Shown here piece after piece: positions 30,301 through 42,300 of a stretch of DNA of 64,000 bases (its first letter is position 1; every line of letters starts with the position of its first letter). Source of the stretch: Lamellibrachia satsuma (Eukaryota > Annelida > Polychaeta > Sabellida > Siboglinidae); NCBI GenBank assembly GCA_033239005.1, contig BSQZ01000018.1:4709536-4773535 (forward strand), given 5' to 3'. Both the position numbers and the translations under genes were made by a program. The notes under the pieces were generated by a model that was given only the letters and a program-made list of their open reading frames with translations, was not told where the DNA came from and ran no database searches.

Positions 30301-33300
30301 GGGAGAGAAGCCTCCCTTTACACTTGGCGGTGATGTATTATCGCTTGGTCTCAATCCATTCAACTACTCTGTCTTTGTGCACGTCATGGGTAAGCTTATC
30401 TATCTGATCATTATTTTTAGTCAGTTGTCAGATGATCCTGGCTGTTCAAACTTACAAATGTCACACTTAAAGTTACGTTGTTGTTTCCAGTTCGGCTTTG
30501 TTTTTCATTGGGGCAGCAAGAAAGACCCATTTGGACAATTCATTTTTATATACCCTATGTGTGTTTTAATTTATGGACAGAAACATTTTTTTTAATGATT
30601 TAATGCAAACATATAAACCAGTTTGAAAGGAAAATCCCGTGTTAGTAGGAGTTTCCCAACGCCTAAGTAACATTAAACTACTTTTATTAGGCAGTATTGC
30701 TCTATGCCGCATTGTTTCGTGCATTTTATACTTTGCAAAATAAAACATATGCCATATGTTTGTGATTTCATTTACTTGGCTCAAAGCTAGCAAAACAATT
30801 TTTTAATACAGAAATGCTATTAGAAGTATTTCTGTATTAAAATGATTGTTTTGTTGGCTTTGAGCCAGGTAAAACACTTCCTGAATATGAATCCTACAGT
30901 GAGACTGGACAACCCTCAAAGCGTTCTGGTGTGTAAGGTAATAAATCCTGCTTGATGTCCCAATCATTGCAGTGATGTCACACATATCGCATAGATGTCA
31001 CAAACATATTGCAATGACATCACAAACATATGGCAATTACGCAACAACCACAATGGTAGTTTTATGCTTAGTCGAAAGTTGTATGTGTTGTGAATACTGT
31101 CCACTGGTATTGCTTCATCTTCTAGGTTCTGGTGGATGGACAGCAGCCTCCAAACCTAGATTTCTCTACAAGTTCAGTGCGACTGCAGGGCCCCTAACAG
31201 TGGACATCCCATACCACAACAACATAAATGCTGCCCTTATCTCAGAGGCAACTACACAGGACAGAATCATTGACTTGTCAGGTAGGCCGTTTATGTGCCT
31301 GCCGCAATGAATAACTTCTTTCATAGTGTTGCTATCTATTCATGGTTAGAAACATCTTTTCTCCGGATACATGAAAAAATGCTATCAGTTTAATAGTGCT
31401 GAGAATACTCACGTGTGGTATTCTATGAAAAAGAATAATGTGTGTGCAGTAGAAATTTAGTACATGCCACAAGATGACCGTGTCCCAAGTCTGCTGGTTT
31501 AACAAGGTTTAACAAGATTGCCATCTCGAACAACAAGTTCCTGATGGCAAGTGGACAAGGAAGCCATTGGCTTATCGAGAGTCCAACAATTTTCTCATCT
31601 ATGTGTAGCCCGCCCTTATCATATATCTGTCAATTCTATTTTTAAACATATTCACACTACTACCATTAACACAATCATTTGGCAGTTTGTTCCATTAATT
31701 TATCACCATCTGTGAGAAAGAGTACTTTCTCATGTCCAACCTACACTGCTCCTTAACTAATGCTGCTTTGTGTCCTGTGGTTCTACTGCCTTCTTTAAGT
31801 TTGAAGAACATATTCCTATCAACATCCTCATAACTGTTCACTATTTTAAACACTTCTATTTGGTCTCCTCTTAGTCTCCTGGTCTCTAGTGTTGTCAAAC
31901 CACATTGTAATAAGCGACTTTCATAACTAAGGTCTATTAATTCTGGAATCATCTTAGTTGCTCTGCGTTGTATTCTTTCTAGCTTATCTATGTCTTTTTT
32001 TACGATATGGCCTCCATGCTTGAATACAATATTCCAAATGTGGTCTAACTATTGCTTTGTACAGGGGTACAATTAGATGTTTCTCCTTATACGTGATAGT
32101 TCTCCTAATTAGCCCTAGAATTTGATTTCCTTTCGAAGCAGCAATCCCACATTGCTCTGAAACTTTCATGTCAGCATTAAATGTTACTCCTAAATCCTTT
32201 TCTTGTGTGGTTCTACCTAGTACAGCATCCCCCATTTTATATTCCTCGTCCATATTTCCATGTCCTATGTGTATACATTTACACTTCCCAAAATTGAATA
32301 ACATTTGCCATTTTTCTGACCATTTAACTAATTTTTTCCAGATCATCCTGTATACTTTGGTTATCTGTAACTTTAGTAACCTTTCTGAATACTTTTGTGT
32401 CATCTGCAAATTTGAGTATTTTGCTAGATATGTCATCCTCCAAATTGTTTATATATATATTAAAAACAGTATAGGGCCTAATACTGATCCCTGTGGTACC
32501 CCACTCAAAACAGATTTCCAGTTTGAAATCTCACCATCTACTATTACTCTCTGTCTTCTGTGTGTAAGCCACTTTTCTATCCTGTTGATTACATCATTGC
32601 CTATTTGTGAGCAATTTTTCTAATAGCTTCTTTTGACAGGTGTTTTTTCCTGGATCTTTTCCCTTGTTTTCTTAATGGAATAAATTTCTCAATAATGCCC
32701 TCAATCTCATATTTTAAACAAGTCCAGCATTCTGTTGCTGTCTTGTTCTTCAGCAAGTTATTCCAATCTATATTTGCTAAATATGTTCTCATCACTTTAT
32801 ATTTGCCTTTGTTGAAGTTCCTCCTCCATTGTTTTTTAAGTGTATTCCCTTTCTTTACTTTTATATTAAAATGGATTTGGTTATGGTCACTTGAACCCAA
32901 AGGTTCGTGTACTTTAACATTGTCAACTAATTCATTTTGAGAAGACAAAATTAAATCTAACACATTCCCACCTCTAGTTGGTTCCAAGATATGTTGAGTA
33001 AGGAAACAATCCTGTGTTAGAAGTAGAAACTGATGGTCGTCCCCTCCAGCACTCTCTAATGATTCCCATTGTATATGGCCATGGTTAAAATCACCCATTA
33101 TAACACATTCTCCCTTGCTCACCTCCCTTATTGCCTTTTGTAATTTTACATCTTCCTCTTGTCCTATGTTAGGACTACGATAAACTACTCCTATTGTTAA
33201 TGTTAAGTTCCTGGTCACTATGTTACACCAAATTGCTTCCACACTAGTTTACTTGCCAACAAGAGTAAAATAAAACTGTTCTACATAACCACCGCCCACC

Positions 33301-36300
33301 AGTACAAAATTTAAATATAAAGTGTTTTCTTGTCAAAATAAAAACATTTGTATGGCCAACCAATTTTATATTGAGTGTGTGGTATGTCTCTGCCATATTT
33401 TTTTACATGAAGTCTTAAATTAGCTCTTTACAAGTTAGCCATTCAGTAGAAAGACCACATAATTTTTTATTGTAAGTGTGATAGCACATTTTTATCAGCC
33501 GACTGTGTTCACTGTACATATAACTTAGTATTCATATTTGTGTAAATAAACAGCATCACATATCTTTAAACCATATTTGATACCCTTTCTCACATCATGT
33601 GAATGTCTCTGTGCTGCAGACAGAGACAGTGGCCTGGACATGCGTGCTGGTGACTTTCTCTTCCTGTGTGACTACAGTGGTCACATCACGTTGACCGTGA
33701 CAGCGGACGCCACCAACCTCTTGGCTGAAGCAAATGAGGAGAACAACGTCGCTGAAATCTCTGGTCTCAGAATTGACTCTGCCCAATGTTTAGGTGATTA
33801 AAGTCACACTTTAGCTTTAGGATACGTTATTTTGAAACCAAAGTTTGTTGCAGATGTCTGTTACACGTAGCAGTTGTTGATTCAATGATCAATGAATTCG
33901 TTGATCACATTGCTTCCCTGGTGATTCTTTTCACCAATTGTTCCACAGAATAAATGTACACCAGTTACTGTAACATGTTTCCTACATGCAGATATGACTG
34001 GTCTAAATTGTTCATCAATTAGTTTTATTGCTGGTCTATAACCTTGTCCTATGTGTTTTGTCGTATTATGTTCCAATGTTTCTAGAGCCTCGCAGAATAA
34101 GCCTAACTGCTGCTGTGTGAATTTCAGATGCTGTTGACCTCCGTCCGACCTTGTTCCAAGTCACTGGCCTTGACCTTGATGTAATGCGACCTGACACACC
34201 AAGCACATACGGATTGCAGGTGGCAGTGTCAGTTATAGGACAGGGGGCACCAGTAACACTGTCGAATGAGGCGACGGTACAGTTTAAATGGAGTTATGTC
34301 CTCTCGAGTGATGACATTTACACCATTGGAGAGGACGTCGTTGTCGACGCGGAAGACATGAACGAGGCTCAGAAGATGTTGTTACGGGTTAGTCATATGA
34401 ATTTCTCAAGCGTTTACCTGCAAAATGTGTGATATGCCAAAATCACTTAAATTTGTTTAACAGTGGTTTTGTGCCAACAAGTTTATAATACTGGAGTGCT
34501 GATGGCTTTTCTATCGACTCTTGACAATGTGCAATAGAAAACATGATTTATCTCGAATTACACAAATTGGAAATAATCATAACAAAATCTTAATAGTAAA
34601 GTACTGTCATTTATAAAATCAGTATATTTGTAAAAATCATGTAAAAATCATGCTCAACACAAAAAAATAATAAGTAATAAACCAACTGCATCTTCTTTCC
34701 CAGCGCAATTTCAGTCGAGGGCACACAGAGATCCTTGTGTTGGACGGCTCTGGTTTGACCCTACCACTGACCAATGCCACATACAAGTACTGCTGGACTA
34801 AGGTGTATGTGGGTGTGTTGGTGGACAGTGGTCATCAGTGGTCAGAAACCAGCGAGACCAACAACGTACACTTCTATGATGTCATATTCGACTGTGGAGG
34901 TTAGTTTATGTTATTACAGTCGCGCCTCGTTATAACGCGGTAGTCGGGGTCCACGATATCAGACCGCGCTGTAAGCGAGGCGTGTTAGGTGTTCCCATAT
35001 CTGCCACCAGGGAGCTACTAAACAACAGCGATCGCCGCCCGCTGCACCAAGTCCGTGAACGCTGTCGAAGCCCTATGTGCTTGCAGCGCTGTCCTATACG
35101 CCAACATGCAGTTTATGGAACTTATTAAACTTTTTATGCTAGCATCAACGTGTATTATTTTTAAATGTCACACCCTGATGAATCTTGAATATATCTACGA
35201 CGACGATGGACCAAGGCAATAGGCCTACGAATCAAAAATAATAACCTGGATCTGAGCAGCCGAAAGCATATATGATGTGACAAACGTAGTATGTAAGCTG
35301 ATAAAACACAGAAAACGACAATAGGTAGAATTAATAATTGTTTCACTTCGTCTTTAAACCGATCTCGACCAAAGCGCAAATTTATTACGCACCACTTAAC
35401 ATCGATTCATCGTTTCACATGCGGATGACGAATTCGTATTTTTTACGCACCGGTAGAGCCTTGGGTTAGGAATTTGGCATGTTGGTTTCGCGTCGCGAAA
35501 ACGATTAAATTTAGGATGTAATGGAAGCATGTCATTTCACCTAAGTGTTATGTTGGTATTGCAAACTAAATGCATTTAAAACTGTTTATCTGATTCGTAC
35601 ACGAGGCGTATTCGTGAATCTCGATTGCAATTTACAAACCGTCGAAGCGAAGCGCGAAGCCAGCGACAGCGATTGATAGCGCAAGACAAACAACACATTG
35701 ATACTCGTTCATTGACATTGTTCGCCTAATGTTTCTTGAGAATTGTCAAAGCAATTCTAAGTAGGTTTAAGCAGGCCCATTTGGCATTTTCCCCTGGCGG
35801 CAGAAAATCGGGGTCCACGACCGACCGCGTTATATCCGAATCCGCGTAATAACGGGGCGCGTTATAACGAGGCGCGACTGTATGGTGATCATTTGTAATG
35901 TAAACAATAGTGTTGGTAAATACTCAAGAAACGTAGATGAATTTTTTGATACATGCATAAAACTACCAGTAACGTGTTAAAGATGCTTCTGCAATTAAAT
36001 CTTAAAGATGCTTCTGCAAAAAATTAAACCTATTTAGTTTCCACTATGACATGCTAATTAATTAATGAATTTTGTGCAAACGTGTTAATTAGTTTAAATG
36101 AAATCATTGAAGAAACGATATTTTTTCCAACCGGACCCAGTTGAAATTCTGCAAAATTGCAAAAGTGGGTCTATACTCGACTTTTGACTATTTAGGCACA
36201 TCATCAATGAACCTGAGTGGGCTGAATGAATTGTGGAAGTGAGTATAAACTGGCATATCATATCTTCTCTGTGATTTCTATGTTACGTGGTGTCAACTGT

Positions 36301-39300
36301 GTGTTTTGTTGACAGACAACGTGGATGAATGTTCGCATGACCTACATGATTGTGATGAGCATGCGACATGTCATGACAAAGTGTACAGAGGTGACATGTC
36401 ATCGTCGGGTCTGCCATACAATTGTACCTGTAATCCTGGCTATGATGGCGATGGGAGAAATTGTAATGGTACGTCTGATTTTTAGTGGTGTTGAGTTTTC
36501 TATATATACTACTTGTAATGCCTGTCATTGATAATGAAGAAAAGGTTGGATATAAATACAGTGGAACCTCACTATTCAACACAGTGGAACCTCACTATTA
36601 AAGCCACCCTCTTGACTGTGCCAAAGTGACCTGAATAGCGAGATGATCATATTAGTGATATTTAATTTAATGTCCTGTGCTTTTTTATTATGGAACCGAG
36701 GTGACCGTAAAGCGAGGTTGGACTGTATATGGTGTTCCATCTATTCTTGCTGCATGCGATTTATTGTTACTTTTGTTCAACAATGTATAATATCACTGGA
36801 TAAAGTTTGTGCAATTTAAACTAGTAAACATCATGATTGGTCCTGTCTACTTTTTGTTCTCTGTGTTAAGACTTTGGTACTTGGGTTTGTTTTTTTGCTG
36901 CACCAACTCTGGAATTCTCTCCTCTTTACTGTTAAATCAGCTGGATCCATAACCAGCACCTTATGAAGCAATACCCTTCTGACCTTGCTTGTTGACAACA
37001 AGGATTGTACACATTTGAGTTGTTGGCTCATCTTTTTCATGTGGTATGCCTTGACTCAGATGCTCTAGGTATTGTATGAAGTATGATCTATTGTACTAAA
37101 ATGTATTAATGTTGTGTGTTCTATCTTGCTTGCTTGAACTGATATATCATCACCAGGCATGTGAACAGAGTGATCTTGAATCCTACAAAGATCATGCCCA
37201 CTATCTTGCTAGATTTTATAGCAATACCTGTTAATCCTCATAGCGATAACCACAGTAATCCTTATGGTGTATATGCCTTCAGTCCTAAGCCTCTGTCAAT
37301 GTCTCTTTCTGCAGGCTCCATGATAGAGAAGGCTTGCACAAAAGACCCGAATCTGTGTACAGAGATCCCTAACTCTTCCTGTCAGGACACAGAGATGTCC
37401 TACGAGTGTGTTTGTACAGCAGGATACAAACAGATGATGTTAAACGGAGGAGGATTCTCCTGCGAAAGTAAGGCATCAATGTATCTTTTATTTTGAGACT
37501 AAAAGCCCGTAAAATATATGCTTTGACATGCTGGTACAAATGGCATAATTATTACCTATGAATCTTTCCTGTACGCAGACCATATATTTGCCTGGATAAC
37601 TTGCATACAACCAAACTAGAATTATATGTATTACAAATTGTTTTTAATTGTTCTGGATGTGTATTTTAGGTTTACAATTTAGGTGGTTGGTAAATTTTGT
37701 AGCTCACCCCAGGTATTCAAATGATTTCTCCTCGTTGCTTCTAGTTTTATTAACTGTATAATAGATGTTATGATGTGAATTAATCAGAGGTTTTAATTAG
37801 TAATTTTTCTGTAACTTAGCAACACCTGTTTTTGAGATCGGTGGATAAAAATGTTATGGTCACATGTGAACAAAGATTGTATAAAGTGGCTTGCATTATG
37901 ACATTATATACATGAATTAAAACAAACATATACAAATACATTTACATTGTTGAGTAATGTTTTATTGGAGTTAAGTTTGTATTGTACATATGCGAAATTC
38001 AGTCAGTGATAAACTATGTAGATTTCAAATAGTGTGTGTTGTTCATAATGTGCTGATGCACTGATTTGTTTGTTACCTGCAGATGTGGACGAATGTGCCA
38101 GTGAGCTCTACAACTGTCACACACAGGCAAACTGTGTTGACACAGAAGGCAGCTACACATGCGTCTGTAAGGACGGCTACACAGGGGACGGACTAAACAA
38201 CTGTACAAGTATGTACGACTGATTACTGCAGGGGTTAGACCACAGTTAGTTTTCTTGTAGTACAACTGAATACTATTGGGGTCAGACCAGAGTTTGGTTT
38301 ACTGTAATACAATAATTACTGCAGGGGTAAGACCACAGTTACTTTTCCTGTAGTGCCACTGATTACTGCAGGGGGTCAGACCACAGAATTTTTCCTGTAG
38401 TACGACTGATTACTGCAGGGTTCAGACCACAGTTTGTTTTCCTGTTATTTGTAGACGAAGGTATCCGTCAGAAATGACAAAACTTCATGATGTTTTCTGT
38501 CTTCATGTTGCCATCATGTTGAACAACAATGTGGGGGAATCACATAGATGTAGCTCATGATCTGGTGGCGGATATACTTACCAACACCTTCCTTCAGGGA
38601 TGTTCTCAAAACATCAATGTTAGACTCTACACAGTTGTTGTTATCATGGAGGTTAGCTACTGCATCATTTATTGTCGTACATTGAAATATTTTTTCAAAA
38701 AACATTGTTAATTTTCTGATCACAGTATTCATAATCTGGCATCTGCTATAAAGCCTCTTATTAATATTTCCATAAAATTGGCTGTAAAAGCCAAACATCC
38801 AGATTTTACACTAATGAATGTCAGAATCTGGCTTTTTTCACATCTCCATTGGATTTGCATATTGATTGCAAACCTATAGAGTACATCCTTCGACAACCAC
38901 AAATAGTAATTTAATATTAAATTGTAATTTACTGGTGCATTGTTTTTGTGGTGCTGTGGTTAGAACACAGGCCTCATTCGAGAGGGCAAGGGTTTGAATC
39001 CTCTCACTGCCGTTTTGAAGCTTTAACAATTTAATTCGCTCCACATTGCCTCAGTTCATTCAGCTGTATAAATGAGTACATGACTATAGATAGTGTGGGT
39101 GTAAATGAATGCGTAGTTGTATGTATAGTAATTGTGGTGTGGCTGAAAAAGTCAAATTGGTGTTGGAATGAACGGGTCTGCCAGGGAGTTAAATATAAAG
39201 CCAGGGAGTTAAGTGTAAAGCCAGGGAGTTAAGTGTAAAACCAGGGAGTTAAGTGTAAAGCCAGGGAGTTAAGTGTAAAGCCATGGAGTTAATTGTAAAG

Positions 39301-42300
39301 TCAGGGAGTTAAGTGTAAAACCAGGGAGTTAAGTGTAAAGCCTGGGAGTTAAGTGTAAAGCCAGGGAGTTAAGTGTAAAGCCAGGGAGTTAAGTGTAAAG
39401 CCAGGGAGTTGAGTGTGAAGCCAGGGAGTTAAGTGTGAAGACAGGGAGTTAAGTGTGAAGACAGGGAGTTAAGTGTAAAGCCAGGGAGTTAAGTGTAAAG
39501 TCTGGGAGTTAAGTGTAAAGCCAGGGAGTTAAATGTAAAGCCAGGGAGTTAAGTGTAAAGCCAGGGAGTTAAGTGTAAAGCCAGGGAGTTAAGTGTAAAG
39601 CCAGGGAGTTAAGTGTAAAGCCAGGGAGTTAAGTGTAAAGTTTGGGAGTTAAGTGTAAAGCCAGGGAGTTAAGTGTAAAGGCAGGGAGTTAAGTGTAAAG
39701 CCAGGGAGTTAAGTGTGAAGACAGGGAGTTAAGTGTGAAGACAGGGAGTTAAGTGTAAAGCCAGGGAGTTAAGTGTAAAGCCAGGGAGTTAAGTGTAAAA
39801 CCAGGGAGTTAAGTGTAAAACCAGGGAGTTAAGTGTAAAGGCAGGGAGTTAAGTGTAAAGGCAGGGAGTTAAGTGTAAAGCCAGGGAGTTAAGTGTAAAG
39901 CCAGGAATTTAAGTGTAAAGCCAGGGAGTTAAGTGTAAACCCAGGGAGTTAAGTGTAAAGCCAGGGAGTTAAGTGTAAATCCAGGGAGTTAAGTGTAAAG
40001 CCAGGGAGTTAAGTGTAAAGCTAGGGAGTTAAGTGTAAAGCCATGGAGTAAAGTTTAAAGTCGGGGAGTTAAGTGTAAAGCCGGAGAGTTAAGTGTAAAG
40101 CTGGGGAGTTAAGTGTAAAGCCAGGGAGTTAAGTGTAAAGCCAGGGAGTTAAGTGTAAAGCCAGGGAGTTAAGTGCGAATAGTTCCAAGGACTGAATACG
40201 GTGAAATATAAGAACGCACCTTCACCTTTTACTGTGTTGTTTCAGATATCGACTCATGTGAGTCAGACCCATGCAATGGACGGGGCCGGTGCATTGATGG
40301 GATTAACACGGTTACTTGTGTGTGTGATGTGCCCTATGGAGGTGCCACGTGTAACCAAAGTAGGTCTTCTGAAGAGAAATCTTTGTTTCTGATGGCTGAA
40401 TGAATAACCGTTGTGTCTGTCATAACTTATATTTTTAACAAATCTGAATCATCTCATAAAAGCACACTCCATTCATATGAAACATCTTACAAAACAAAGC
40501 TGCTCATTTGTGAAATATCTTAAGTGCATAGGCGGCTTCATACAACTTTTTTGATTTTAAACAGATAATACTGTTGCAAAAAAACAATAATAATTTTATT
40601 GCCTGACTAAATAAGACTTGTCTCTGTGGTCATCTTTCCCTTGGCTGTCTCTTGCAGCCAACGGAGGATGGGGATCATGGTCCTCATGGTCAGAATGCAA
40701 AGCTGATTGTGGCCCAGGGTTTCGCAACCGTACCCGAGACTGCAACTCACCAACTCCCTTTGCTGGAGGAATGTCATGCAAACGGTTAAGTGGAGAGCCG
40801 GACATTGAACATCTCGACTGCCAAATACGGCAGTGCTCCGCAGGTAAGGGCCAACCATCCTTGCTAGCCAGGGGTGGTAATTTTACTGCTGTACCCCTGG
40901 CAGCCCCGTTGAAACCTTATCCCAAGCCACATATGGATGTACGCTGAATCATTTGTACATTGTCCCACTTGCTGTCTTAGCCGATGTGTGTCTTGGAACT
41001 AAACGCGCCCATGCCCAATGTGGCTAAATACTTCAGATTGTTCCTACGACCAATCCACAGCTAATTAAAGTTAAGTTCCCATATGCGAGCCCCCAAGATC
41101 ATCGAAATTAATGGCCGCTATTTGTTAAGTCTGCAACAATTTATGTATTGCATCACAAATTTACAACATTGCATGTATTGTATCACAAACTGACAATTGT
41201 GTATTGCATCACAAACTGACAATTGTGTATTGCATCACAAACTGACAGCCCTTTTTGTATTGTATCACAAACTGACAGCCCTTTTTGTATTGCATCACAA
41301 ACTGACAGCCCTTTGTGTACTGCATCACAAACTGACAGTCCTTTGTGTACTGCATCACAAACTGACAGCCCTTTGTGTACTGCATCACAAACTGACAGCC
41401 CTTTGTGTATTGCATCACAAACTGACAGTCCTTTGTGTACTGCATCACAGACAGACAACCCTTTGTGTATTGCATCACAAACTGACAACCCTTTGTGTAT
41501 TGCATCACAAACTGACAGTCCTTTGTGTATTGTATCACAAACTGACAGTCCTTTGTGTACTGCATCACAAACTGACAGCCCTTTGTGTACTGCATCACAA
41601 ACTGACAACCCTTTGTGTATTGCATCACAAACTGACAACCCTTTGTGTATTGTATCACAAACTGACCGTCCTTTGTGTATTGTATCACAAACTGACAGTC
41701 CTTTGTGTACTGCATCACAAACTGACAGTCCTTTGTGTACTGCATCACAAACTGACAGCCCTTTGTGTACTGCATCACAAACTGACAACCCTTTGTATAT
41801 TGCATCACAAACTGACAGCTCTTTTTGTATTGCATCACAGACAGACAACGCTTTGTGTACTGCATCACAGACTGACAGCCCTTTGGGTATTACATCACAA
41901 ACTGACAGTCCTTTGTGTACTGCATCACAAACTGACAGTCCTTTGTGTACTGCATCACAGACTGACAGCCCTTTGTGTATTGCATCACAAACTGACAGTC
42001 CTTTGGGTATTGCATCACAAACTGACAACCCTTTGTGTATTGCATCACAAACTGACAGCCCTTTGTGTACTGCATCACAGACTGGCAGCCCTTTGTGTAT
42101 TGCATAACAGACAGACAACCCTTTGTGTACTGCATCACAGACTGACAGCCATTTGGGTATTGCATCACAAACTGACAGTCCTTTGTGTATTGCATCACAA
42201 ACTGACAGTCCTTTGTGTACTGCATCACAAACTGACAGTCCTTTGTGTACTGCATCACAAACTGACAGTCCTTTGTGTACTGCATCACAGACTGACAGCC

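Noticed and set aside
32168..32623. 151-codon plus-strand frame
   Set aside because: Antisense of the LINE reverse transcriptase, whose minus-strand motifs are clear.
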